From Eremomyces bilateralis CBS 781.70 (taxonomy: Eukaryota; Ascomycota; Dothideomycetes; Eremomycetales; Eremomycetaceae), in NCBI RefSeq assembly GCF_010015585.1, contig NW_022985098.1, forward strand, positions 3,897 through 67,896: a DNA stretch of 64,000 nt, in the 5' to 3' direction. This document shows, one piece after another, positions 54,176 through 64,000 of this stretch. The first letter of the stretch is position 1. Each line of letters opens with the position of its first letter. The translations under genes and the position numbers were made by a program. The notes under the pieces were generated by a model, which was given only the letters and a program-made list of their open reading frames with translations, was not told where the DNA came from and did no database searches.

Positions 54176-56273
54176 TCATAGTCGCGATTCATCGTTTCTC
54201 CGTCGCACCCGTATCGTCGCATCCATCGGCGGCAGCACACTCGTCCCAAACCATGTGTTCTTGGGCCGCTCCGTTGGCGGCTCCATCTCATAGTGCATAG
54301 CAATATATGCAAGCAAAAGCTTCAGCTCGTACGCGACGAAGAAACGACCGGGGCTGTTGGACAGGCGATCAGTTAGGTGGTAGAATCCTGGGCGCAGAAT
54401 CAGGGTGGACACATACCACGCATGTCTGCCGTGGCCGAAAGCGAGGAATGAATCGCTGGTGGTTACCATCCCGACTTGCCTTCGCTTGAGCACCTTGTCT
54501 AATGCATTGTCCCTCTGCTCGATAGGCTCCTCGATATTCGTGTCCGTTTTTCGGTCTTTTTGACCCTCTCCCCGCTCTATCCCGTCAACATCCTGTACAA
54601 AATCGGGACTGTTCGGCCGCTTCACAGTGCTTCGATGAAACCTCAACGCATCGAACTCCCCCGCATTTTCACCCTGGATCGACGGATCATGGTGGATCGA
54701 ATGCCCATCCACCGCGAGGACTGCACCGTAGGGAGCCACCCATCCACCCGGATGCCGGACGCCATCTTTCTTGATGACCTTACGTTCTAGTTCGCGAGTC
54801 ATAAAGTTCGAGACGCGCATGCTCTCACGAATACAGCTATCGGCAAACGTGAGCTTTGCGATGGCGGACTTGCTCCATGTGTTGTCGAGAGGCATCGTTG
54901 TGAACGTCTCCCAGGATTGCGCAGAGATGTGAGCAATGGGTGGGGCGGATTCGAATGGCAGAGGAAGCCGTCGGGTTTGATCCCGGTCCTGTTCAACACG
55001 AGAGCACAAGACACCCTCTTTCCTTTCTGTCGCATTGCTTTCAGGCATGGCCTCTACTGCGATGGGAGGTGAGCATAGAATGTCGAAAAGCGCATTCACA
55101 ATCACAAAAGTCGTGGTATGGATCGCGGCGAAATTGATGGGCATGATCCGACGAGCGATTCGGTCCACGGCGAGCTCCTGGTGCCGCCCCTCCGCCCTGG
55201 CCAGCTGGATATGCCAGGTAATGTAGTCATTTGGCGCCCTATACCGGAAACTTGGATCTTTCTCCTTCCGTTCCGTGTTCGCTAGCCGTTCTTTGATGAT
55301 CGGGACCGTATATCTTGCGCCTCGGTAGTAAAAGAAGTGGTTCGGGATGGCCAATACGTGGCCGATGATGGGTTTTAAGAAGCTAGGAACGAAATGAAGG
55401 AGACCGGCGACGAACATGACGCCTTGCGCAAATGCCCGCATGGGTCGGAGGAACTCTTCCTTGCGGCAGAGCGGCAGGCCGACAAACACTCGGTTCGAGA
55501 CGCGGGAGATCGTGAACATCATGGTATTGTACACATGAACATCTTTCCAGTGCTCCGTATCAATTCCCCATGATTCATCAATGGCAGCCGTGATTTCGTC
55601 CCAGATCTCCTCCGTCAAGCCATTCACGCGTCGTGAGAGAGAGCGGTGGATAACATGGTTTTGGAAGGGCTCCTTGACCATTTCGGAATCCGTAAAAGCA
55701 TATGCTCCTGCGAGGACTTCATAATGCAATTCGATGGTGGAGATGATGTCGTCTGGGAAATCGAGTAGCCATTTGATATCGGAACGGGGAAGGATAATCA
55801 CTGGCTTCCCGCTTGGATCGGATATGGCAAACGGCTTGGACCTGTACTGCAAGACACAGATCAGCAAGCCAGAGTTTTGGAGGTGAACAACCCAGGGCCA
55901 TCTGTCCTTGAAGCCCCTCTAGACTATCAAGCTCCACTGATTTCCCCTTTTCAACCTAAAAATCGGAATCGAGTAAGAGCGGCTAAGGCTGTTGAGGTAT
56001 AGGCAGTATGTAAGAACCAGATGAAACGATCAGGCCCCCACCGACCTTTTGATATCCTTCAAAGAGCCATTCGGGCATTCTCCGAAAGCTGGCAAGTCTT
56101 GCGCGGGCTTGACCAAACCACTTCGACGGGTCTCTTCCGACCCATGGCACGTCATCCGGAATAGGAGGTTTTGTGGTCACCACTCGATAGGCATGGAGCA
56201 ATATCAACAGACAGAATGATACGGTCGCAAGGAATGAAATCCACGAAGCTCCGAAGGGGGTGTAGATCTCCAT
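54176..56273 (-). CDS. Cytochrome P450 monooxygenase
   Basis: Exons 56046-56273, 54417-55846 and 54354-based 54176-54353 give 611 residues. A membrane anchor (W-I-S-F-L-A-T-V-S-F-C-L-L-I-L-L, about 10-25) precedes the catalytic domain. The E-S-M-R block is helix K (E-x-x-R), and the heme loop reads F-L-A-F-G-H-G-R-H-A-C-P-G-R-F. The heme-ligand Cys (residue 553) is split by the 63-nt last intron. I-helix residues F-A-A-I-H-T-T-T-F resemble fungal P450s of secondary metabolism (ent-kaurene-oxidase-like group). About 60 residues after F-D-I-L-C-S-P-P do not look like helix J and may be an unrecognised intron or local decay. The 199-nt first intron might also hide a small exon. Confidence 0.82.
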
Positions 56274-56978
56274 GGTGACCGAATATCCAATCGATGAGCG
56301 GTCGGAGAAGCGAGAAAACAACGCATATCAATATTCCACACAGTCTCTAGACAACGAAACAAGTGCCAACACACAATTAATAAGAATTTTAACCACCGGA
56401 AATTAAACTTTGCGATGGACTCAAGATTCAACTTTTGTCTTACACGTGCGGTCACGAGACTGTGGCACGAAGTTGGCAATGCCGAGTCTGAACTACATGA
56501 ACTCCTCTTTCCCCTCGGGATATGGAGGTACTATCCGTGTCATCGCGGCTCCTATGAAGTGACAATGGGAAAGTTCAACTCGGAATGCTGGAAGCAACGC
56601 ATCGGATGCCCAAGGACGGGAAGGAGAGCGAGGAAGTCGTTCAATTGCCATTCTGGCGGGCCATAAATGGCCGTAAAGAGGGACCTCTGATAGACCAATG
56701 ACAATGGAATTCTGTTCCTCTCTTTACTGAACATAGGGGTGCAAGTATATTTTCGAACTGTTCCCTCGGAAATATGATCAATTGGTGATATGTCAACACT
56801 CAACAGTCAATCGAAGAGGTCGTGGAACGGCGCATGTGAAGTACCTGCATTGGTGCCTCAGGCTCTAATAGTCACGTGATGGCAGCCTAGAGTGGGACTG
56901 ATTCTTCCAGCGACCACCAGATTCCACCGCACGTGCGCATTACCTAATAGCTCACTGGCCCGTGCGTATTCCCTCAAG
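56274..56978. other. P450 and U1 promoter region
   Basis: About 700 bp between divergent genes; no other gene was recognised. Confidence 0.5.
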
Positions 56979-56985
56979 TATATAA
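56979..56985 (+). promoter_or_regulatory. TATA box of the U1 snRNA gene
   Basis: TATATAA starts 40 bp upstream of the predicted U1 5' end, a usual spacing for a TATA-dependent snRNA promoter. Confidence 0.65.
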
Positions 56986-57018
56986 GCTCCTCCCTCCTCG
57001 ATCCATTTCTAAAAAGTC

Positions 57019-57170
57019 ATACTTACCTTGCTGCAGCGGCGCTGTGATCAAGAATACGGCGGCTTGTCAGACTACCCTGCATTGCACATCGCGGCGGTGG
57101 GCTGATATCAGTCTCCTTCGGGGGCCTGAGTGGCGCAATTTTTGATGGCCAAACAACAACAACTTTTCAA
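57019..57170 (+). ncRNA. U1 spliceosomal snRNA
   Basis: The 5' end ATACTTACC is the invariant U1 sequence that pairs with 5' splice sites. Stem-loop I has the U1-70K-binding loop gtgatcaagaa (57043-57053). Stem-loop II carries attgcac (57081-57087), the U1A-type loop core. A small cuccUUCGgggg hairpin (from about 57113) fits stem-loop III, and aatttttga (57137-57145) is the Sm-binding site. The order and spacing match U1 across eukaryotes. The 3' end is uncertain because a clear stem-loop IV could not be drawn; the transcript may extend to about 57215. Confidence 0.9.
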
Positions 57171-58133
57171 TCTTGGGATCGCCTGGTGCGAGACCTGGTG
57201 GAAGGGTTTTTTCTTGGTGATCGATCGCAGGAGGTTCTGCTGGATGATAGGAGACAGGATGCGTGCTTGCTGGCCTTAATATGTATATTTTCTAGAAGCT
57301 GGTTTTGAATGGGGTTCTTGTCGCCTGCTGCCTCTTGCTGTTGGACAAGCGATTATTGGGCGTTGTGGACGTTGTGATGGACAGCGGTGTACGAGAATAA
57401 TTAGCGCGATGTTTTGGGATGTGCGGGATCGGGGCAATCCTACACCCTAATGATCAATCACTCTCTCCGAGGCTCTGGCTTCTTCGTCTCACAGCTCTTC
57501 AATGCCATCTTGAAAAACCTATCGGTTCTCATGTTTGCTGCCCACAAACCGAGGTAGATGCCCTCGTCCTACGCGAGCGAATGGGATACCGGCGCAATCT
57601 CGTGAAATTGTCACGACGCTGGATCGCCCTGTGTCACCCATATGCAAGCGAAATAATGAGGGGAAGAAACTCGAAGGTCCATTTCATATCGAACCTCCTG
57701 CGACTTGTCTGTTCCTTGCATCGTGAAAAGTTTCCGTCGAATGGGCATCGCGTAACGAAGTGACAAGCGTCTCGCTGTAACTGACGAACATGCTGGACTC
57801 ACCAGGCGTGGGATTTATGAAGGTGGCAACCATGAGAACTACAAGATCCTATCATTGGATTCGGTTTTATTATGGAAAGGTTTTTTGTATTACCGAATCT
57901 CTTACGTTGACGACCGAGGTGGCTACGGATCGATTCAATTCGAGATACAAGTGGAAGCCAGAAGTTGACATATGAGATCTCATTCATGAGGATCACAACC
58001 AGGTAGCGGGTTCTCCATTATGTACGATCCATGGCATGTCTCTTCAGATCTCATTCTACGCTTGCCTGTCTGTCTGAACGTGTACATCCAGTCATGCATC
58101 GTGACGCCGCCACCACCCAACATCTCCCAAATC
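57171..58133. other. Intergenic, U1 to TRM4
   Basis: No gene recognised. A 114-codon ATG frame at 57419 begins M-C-G-I-G-A-I-L, but the resemblance to glutamine amidotransferases ends there. Confidence 0.45.
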
Positions 58134-61032
58134 CTACTCCGGCTGATTCTCTCCAACGTCCGGAGCACTGGACGGCTCTGTGGCCGGTATCGATGCTGAT
58201 TCAGAGGCACCACACCCCTTGAGCGGCACGCCGCCGTCCTCCTCGTCTTCTGACAGGGCGCCACCTTTGGCGTCGGCGTTCTTCTCATCGGCTCCTACGT
58301 CCGTGGCAGGGTCGGCCGCATCCACATCAATTGGCGACGGCGAATCCTCCGGCTTGTTGATTTGATTGTAGCGTTCCTTCGAGAGATCGATGAGGGGGGA
58401 GTCGTCGTTGTAGAGTCGGAGAAGCATCGCTCTGTGACACCATAATGTTAGCAACGGTTGAAAATCAAACGGTTAGACACGGTATCCAAACTTACTTTCG
58501 GTCCTCTTTCGGCAACATCAGATTGATACTGTTAATGCTCCGCCACAGCGGAATCGCCATCCGCTCTTGAAACCCATCCTCCTCCTCACTCTGCTCCACC
58601 CGCAGCACGAAGCACCCCATGCTCATATCCCGCGCCTTCTCCCCGATCTCCCCCAACTCCCGCCACTTCTCCCCGCCTAGCGTCGGGAACATCTCCTTCA
58701 GCAACTTCCGCAGCGTCTCCCGATGATACAGCCGCACCACCCTCTCCTCGCCCACCCACGCATCGATAATCGGCAGGCCCTCGCTCTGGATCCGCCACCG
58801 GCACACGTCCCGTCCCTGCGCGTCCTGCTTCTGGAACATTTTCACCCCGCAATGCACGAACTTCATCCCGCGCCCCTGGTTCTCCGACAGGATGTCCTTG
58901 GCGAGTTGCGAGGTGTAGTAGATGGACTTGGCCGGCTCGCCTGTGGCGTTGCGGACCATAAAGCGCGTGCGCGGGAAGCGGGCGGCGATGTGGTAGAATT
59001 CGTAGACCTCGTCAACCACCGCGTGGTGAGGGGAGATGTAGATGAACGGCTCTTCGAAGGGTTGGTTGGATTTTCGGGGGGGTCGGGTGTCTTGGGACTT
59101 GAGGATTGCGGATGCCGTTCCGGTCAGGCCGGCGGGTGTGGGCTTGGAATCTTCGGGCGCAGCGTGGCCATTTGTCGAGGCAGCCGGCGCTTTGATTGGC
59201 GCTTCGGTGGCCACAGTTGGCTGCTCCTCGGTCTTCTCAGTCCTGACATCTGAAGGCTCTTCCTCGACCCGCTGCTTTTTCGGTGGCGTCTCGTCTTGCA
59301 CCGTTTCGGATGGGTCTTCGAGAGTACGCTTGGTTGAAGCACGATCCCCATTCAACGGACTAGTGGCAGCACCGTTGGCTGGCTCTTCTTCTTTTACCGC
59401 TTTCTCAGACGCGGTACCGTCAATGGCCTTCTTCTTCTGCTGTTCAAGCAGGGCCACGCGGTTGTGCCTTCCTTCCGGAAGCGCACGAATCTCCGATTTC
59501 TTCTCCAAGACGGCAACGAAGAAGCCTCCGGTATCTTGCAGATGCGGATAAAGGCGCACGCACCGCTCGAGCGGGACTTTGTCTTCGGGCGACGAATCGA
59601 CCGGTGGGAATACTTCGGGAATAACCTTGTTCTTGGTGTCTTTGGTAGTAGAAACGTCGTCTCCCTTCTCATACTCCTCCCATGAACCCCAGAACTCGCC
59701 GTTCCGATCCATAACTTTCCAATCCGTCAGACCGGGACGTCGTTTCAACTCCGGCAGCTGGTCCGAGCAATCCACCAGTTCAACCTTCTGCAACCCTCCG
59801 CACCGCTCGATCGCGTGCGCTACCACCGCCTCGTTCTCCACGGGGTTCATGCTGCAGGTAGAATAAACCACCCGACCGCCCACCTTCAGCATCTGCAGCG
59901 CCCGCACAAGGATGCGCGCCTGCATCGTGTGGAGCCCGAGCCCGTTCGCGGGGATCCAGTCGCGCCAGACGCCCGGGTTCTTTCGCGCGGTCCCGTCGCC
60001 GGAGCAGGGGACGTCCGCGAGGATGCGGTCGTATTTGAGGTAGCGCTGCGATTGGCCGGGCGCGCTTGGGAGTTGGATGGATGGGAACATGGTGGCGTCG
60101 TGGTTCGTGACGATGAGGTTCGCGGAGTTCAGTCGCTTGGCTTGGTGGATCAACATGTGCGCGCGTTTGTAGTCGACGTCGTTGGCGATCAGCAGGCCCG
60201 TTGGTCGGCCATCGTCGGACCAGTCGTCTTCTTTCTCGAGTTGTGACTGCTCCAATGCCGCCTCGATGCCATCTGGGCTCGCTTCCCGTCCCTCTTCCTT
60301 CGCGATATCCTTCATGACTTTCCTAACCCGCGCTTCTTCACCCCCATGGATCATCTCGATCAGTTGCGCGGACTTGCTTCCCGGCGCAGCGCAAAGGTCT
60401 AAAACCGTCATCCCGGGTCGCACGTCGAGCAGCAACGGCGGGATCATGCTGACGACTTCCTGTCGCGAGATGTTGCCGACCGAGGTTTCAGAGACCAGGA
60501 ACTTCTGGAAGGATGCGAACGGGGCATATCGGCGGACGACGTTCTTCGGGGTCTTCATCTCCCAAGCGAGATTTTCCGGATACCATGGTAGCTGCTTCGG
60601 AGGCTCGGCGAGTTGGCCGTCGAGCTCGACGGTCTTGATCTCCGGGATGTAGTGCGAGACAAGACGTTCTTGGACGGTCAAAGCATGACTAGACTAGTTA
60701 GCGACGTTCTTGTAGCAGAGACATGCAGATTCGCACCCTTTCGATCCAGCAAAGCGAAAGCTGTTTGGCAATTCTCGGCGGAGCGCAGTCCAGAATGCCT
60801 CGACGTCTTCCGGGCCATCAAATAAGCCCAGTTCGCCATAGTATTTCTCGAAAAGTTCGTTCTTCTTCTCGATGGGGTCGTAGTTGGCGGCTCGTTGTCC
60901 TCCACCGCCGCCGCCGCGCCTTCCTTTACCTCCCCAGTTCTATAAATCAACCGTCAGCCTCATGCTAGCGCATATATTCGTCGCATTTGAAGGATGGATA
61001 CATACGCCTCGTTTTCCGCCTCGTCGCCCCAT
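58134..61032 (-). CDS. tRNA (cytosine-5)-methyltransferase Trm4/Ncl1 (NSUN2 homologue)
   Basis: Exons 61006-61032 (27 nt), 60737-60939, 58496-60688 and 58134-58431 give 906 residues. All phases agree across introns of 66, 48 and 64 nt. The N terminus is Gly/Arg-rich (G-R-R-G-G-G-G-G-G-Q-R). The RNA m5C methyltransferase core shows the SAM motif D-L-C-A-A-P-G-S-K-S, the motif IV D-V-P-C-S-G-D-G, and the motif VI Y-S-T-C-S-M-N-P containing the catalytic Cys. P-Y-A/P-F-A-S-F-Q-K-F-type and C-terminal R-L-Y-N-D-D-S-P-L-I-D segments match Trm4. An acidic low-complexity insert (about 480-600) and tail are species-specific. The enzyme methylates several tRNA positions (34, 40, 48, 49) in the nucleus. 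Confidence 0.93.
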
Positions 61033-61974
61033 AGTGCAAAGTTTTGGACTGGAATATCTCGAATGTGGTGGAGATATCGGCTTCCAGATTCGATGGCGGA
61101 GCTTGAAATTTTCAATTGGTGTAGGTATTGGAATTGGGAGTCCCCTCAATGAATAGGCGTTGGGCGTTACAATTCAGCGGGACGACTTTTTTCTGGGACT
61201 AGCGGCGGAGATATCCTGGTCCCAATGATGACAATGAATGATGTCGCGTTATCGAAACAACAATAATATTCACCTTGTTTTTCATCTCAATTCACAGCTG
61301 CGAGCTGGCTGCTCAATGCTCATCCATCAGTCGGCGCGAATGGCGAATTCCAGACCGTTTCGAATCGTGCAGGAGAGCAAGGATGGCTACCATACAGCAA
61401 TCCATCTCCTCCACTTCTTTCAATCGAATCGAACAAGTGGGGCCAACTGAAGCTTTGGGATTTGGCCGAATTCACATGTTGAAATCACTAGGAATGATGC
61501 AAACTCAGTTCTGCACCAAGTTCTCAAATGACTCAATTGCCGTTAGTAACGTATCAATTGACGTAATCTAGAGTATAGACGCACCCAAACAAGGCGAAGA
61601 TTCCCGTACCAAATACCCTAAGTGCCCATCAGATCAGATCCGCCTTAACCCTACTTTAGGATCGTGAAAGAATCTGAGAGTCGGGATCTGTAGATAGTAC
61701 GGGATTGAGACTAGTTACCGACTGCCTGCGATTGAACCCTACGTCTAGACACACAATCTGAGTCGTCACCAGACAAGAATTGATGAAACCAGGTCTTCCT
61801 GCGTCTCGGTCTTGACCTTATAAAGTCGGTCACCTGAACACAATTGATTTATACCTACAGCATACCACCCTCAAATTGCTCTACATCACCTCTCCCCATT
61901 ACATCTCACTTGGGATCGAATCCATCGACATCACAACCTTTTAAGTTCAACTGCCTCTCGAGCACTCGTCCACC
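61033..61974. other. Intergenic, TRM4 to SDR
   Basis: A divergent promoter of about 940 bp. An accttataaag box near 61818 precedes the SDR start by about 155 bp. No gene was seen. Confidence 0.5.
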
Positions 61975-62979
61975 ATGGGAAGCATCATCAGCCTGATGAG
62001 GGCCTTCCTCGACCAATCTTACTGCATCCCCAACCCAACCTTCACCCTCAAAGACCTCCCCGACCAATCCGACAAAGTCCACATCGTCACCGGCGGCTAC
62101 GGCGGCGTGGGCCTCGAGCTCGTCCAGCTCCTCGTCCAACGCAACGCCACCGTCTACATCGCCGGCCGCACCCAGTCCAAATACGACGCCGCCCTCCCAT
62201 CCCTCCGCGCCGCCTTCCCCGCCTCTACCTCCCGCATCGAGTTCCTCCCCCTCGACCTCGCCGATCTCCCTTCCATCCCCGCCGCCGCCAACCGCTTCCT
62301 CGCCGCCGAATCCCGCCTCGACGTCCTCACCAACAACGCCGGGGTCATGGTGCCCCCACGTGGCAGCGTCACCGCCCAAGACTACGAGCTCCAAATGGGG
62401 ACGAACTGCCTCGGCCCCTACCTTTTCACTCAATGCCTCCTCCCCCTCCTCCAACGCACCGCTGCTACCGCCCCCCGGCACTCCGTCCGTGTCACCTGGG
62501 CCGCCTCCATCGTCATCGAGCAAGCGCCGACGGGCGGGATCGCGTGGAACGCCGCGACGGGGGGCCCGACGGTGCTGGGCGGGCTAAACGGGGTGCGGCG
62601 GAACTACGCGCAGAGCAAGGCGGGGAACGTGATGCTGGCGACGGAGTTCGCGCGGCGGTATGGGAAGGACGGGATCGTGAGCGTGTCGTGGAACCCGGGG
62701 AACTTGGCGTCGGAGCTGATGCGCGATGTGCCGAGCGTGGCGCGGTGGCTGGCGAGGTGGGTGTTTTTGCATCCGGTGAGGTTGGGGGCGTTTACGGAGT
62801 TGTTTGCGGGGTGGAGTCCGGAGATTGGGGAAGGGAGGAATGGGGCGCATGTGATTCCGTGGGGGAGGCTGGGGGGGTATCGAGAGGATTTGGTGAGGGC
62901 GACGAGAGATGGGACGGCGGAGAGGTTTGTGGAGTGGTGTGAGAGGGAGACGAGCAAGTATGCGAAGGTGAAGCTATGA
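61975..62979 (+). CDS. Short-chain dehydrogenase/reductase (retinol-dehydrogenase-like)
   Basis: A single exon of 334 residues; the ATG lies in a good ccaccATGgg context. The Rossmann cofactor motif T39-G-G-Y-G-G-V-G46, N120-N-A-G123 and the catalytic Y211-x-x-x-K215 are present, with Ser178 in the expected position after the V-R-V-T-W-A-A segment. A-G-R (63-65) after beta-2 suggests NADP(H). This is a classical SDR of the fungal retinol-dehydrogenase/WW-oxidoreductase-like group; the substrate is unknown. Base composition changes abruptly near 62520: the coding strand is C-rich before and G-rich after, although the protein stays coherent. Confidence 0.88.
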   Translation: MGSIISLMRAFLDQSYCIPNPTFTLKDLPDQSDKVHIVTGGYGGVGLELVQLLVQRNATVYIAGRTQSKYDAALPSLRAAFPASTSRIEFLPLDLADLPSIPAAANRFLAAESRLDVLTNNAGVMVPPRGSVTAQDYELQMGTNCLGPYLFTQCLLPLLQRTAATAPRHSVRVTWAASIVIEQAPTGGIAWNAATGGPTVLGGLNGVRRNYAQSKAGNVMLATEFARRYGKDGIVSVSWNPGNLASELMRDVPSVARWLARWVFLHPVRLGAFTELFAGWSPEIGEGRNGAHVIPWGRLGGYREDLVRATRDGTAERFVEWCERETSKYAKVKL

Positions 62980-63065
62980 TTGATACCCGGGTGTATTCTC
63001 TGTACGATTTTCGACTTGACTACGACTTCTCTCTACCAATGCCACGCATGGGCCATTCCATCTCG

Positions 63066-63766
63066 TTACATGGAAGCTTTGAGAACGGACCACGACTCAT
63101 CCTGTCCCCCCAGATACCGCTTCTCCGCCGTCCTCCAGTTGATGATATTCCAAATGTTCTTCACATATGCCGCCTTCCCATTCTGATACTGCAGATAGTA
63201 CGCATGCTCCCACATATCCACCCCCAACACCGGCACCTCCCCCTTCCCCACCACCGGATCCTGATCCTTCGTCGTCACGATCGCCAACCGCCCGCGCTCC
63301 CCCGTGTGGTTCTCCACCTTCACCAACCACCCCCACCCGCTCCCCTGGATCCCCAGCAACGCCGTCTCGAACGCCTCCTTAAACTGTGCCTCCCCGCCCC
63401 ACGTCCGCTTGATCGCGTCCCCGAGCTTCGGCGCCGCGGCGAGCGTCGCGTCGGGGGATGAGGCGGGGCAGAGGTTCGCCCAGAAGAGGGAGTGGTTGAT
63501 GTGCCCGCCGCCGTTGAATTTGATGGCTTGCTGGAGGGAGATCTGCGCGGGAACGTTGCCGGTGGAGAGCGCGGAGGTGTAGGACGACAGCGCGTTGTTC
63601 AGGTTGGTGACGTAGGTTTGGTGGTGCTTCGAATGGTGAAGCGTCATGATCTGCTCGGAGATATGCGGTTCCAGCGCCTGGGGCATATTAGCTTCGTTCA
63701 TTTGCAATGGGAGGCACCCACGTTGTAGGCGTATGGCAACTTCGGCAGCGAATACTGATGAGCCAT
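63066..63766 (-). CDS. Mn superoxide dismutase, cytosolic type
   Basis: Exons 63722-63766 and 63066-63677 (44-nt intron) give 218 residues from the ATG of M-A-H-Q-Y-S-L-P-K-L-P-Y-A-Y-N. Metal ligands are in I-M-T-L-H-H-S-K-H-H, G-G-G-H-I-N-H-S-L-F-W and D-M-W-E-H-A-Y-Y, with the Mn-type residues around G-W-G-W-L. It converts superoxide to hydrogen peroxide and oxygen. There is no mitochondrial presequence in this form, as in fungal cytosolic MnSODs. The frame continues upstream without a stop to another ATG at 63967, adding 67 residues with a strongly hydrophobic segment (see findings). The SDR and SOD genes converge with 86 bp between them. Confidence 0.93.
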
Positions 63767-64000
63767 GTTGGGCAGAACGGGTGCCGGTATCACGGTTTCT
63801 GTCAAGGTTGTGGGAGTGGGTGATAACAAGTACCTCGCGAGCAAGGCAGTCAGTAGCAGAAGCGGAACGAAAGCGAAGCGTTTGAGCAAGTCTTGCACGT
63901 CGTTTCTCGATTCTTTCGAGTGTCGACGCGGCTCTGTACGTGTTTGTGTGTGGTGTTTGTTGGCCATTTTGCTGCCGGTTCCTGTTACGGTGATGTCCCG

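Noticed and set aside
57419-57763. 114-codon frame starting M-C-G-I-G-A-I-L, like glutamine amidotransferases
   Set aside because: After the first eight residues nothing matches (no R-G-P-D or later motifs), and there is no splice-compatible continuation.
1-64000. CRISPR arrays, operons, bacterial promoters or ribosome-binding sites
   Set aside because: The window is eukaryotic (spliceosomal introns, U1, fungal families); no direct-repeat/spacer pattern was seen.

Overview
The window is nuclear DNA of a filamentous ascomycete, most likely a Eurotiales-type mould (Aspergillus/Penicillium-like). The grounds are spliced genes with mostly 44-66 nt introns bearing CTAAC/CTGAC branch sites, together with fungal-only families: a NACHT-WD40 NLR, HET, UstYa and a DUF3435 'captain' recombinase. 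All intron-exon models below were built by hand by matching donor, branch site, acceptor and phase to family conservation.

The left third (1-21 kb) is accessory and repeat-rich. It holds a hAT transposase end, an HNH-domain gene, a HET gene split by a solo LTR, a mutated relic of an NLR 3' end, a secreted sedolisin protease, a decayed DUF3435 (Starship-captain-like) gene, and a large NACHT-WD40 NLR whose near-identical WD40 repeats contain a 658-nt assembly gap. Tc1/mariner relics and a MITE with 124-bp inverted repeats follow. The best candidate for something undescribed is the NLR. A short 5' exon, in a different frame from the NACHT exon, encodes 34 Gly/Asn/Ser-rich residues that look like an amyloid signalling motif placed directly before NACHT, the layout of NWD2-type receptors.

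From 21 to 38 kb the genes are mostly ordinary and intact: a secreted class-3 lipase, GET3, an MFS sugar transporter, an Ldh2-family dehydrogenase, a YhhN membrane protein, mitochondrial ribosomal protein uL22m, a convergent UstYa/PhyH-dioxygenase pair, and CDT1 with two MCB (ACGCGT) sites upstream. A second copy of the captain 5' region lies at 28.8 kb.

Between 38 and 43.5 kb is another transposon patch: a decayed pogo-like element, a possible small secreted peptide, and an apparently complete hAT element with perfect 8-bp target duplications.

From 43.8 to 64 kb are housekeeping genes: an ISWI chromatin remodeller, the PRP24 U4/U6 splicing factor, a cytochrome P450, a U1 snRNA gene, the tRNA m5C methyltransferase TRM4/NCL1, a short-chain dehydrogenase and a Mn superoxide dismutase. 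Several link functionally (PRP24 and U1 in splicing; TRM4 and uL22m in translation), but nothing indicates one co-regulated cluster, apart from a possible UstYa/dioxygenase oxidative pair.
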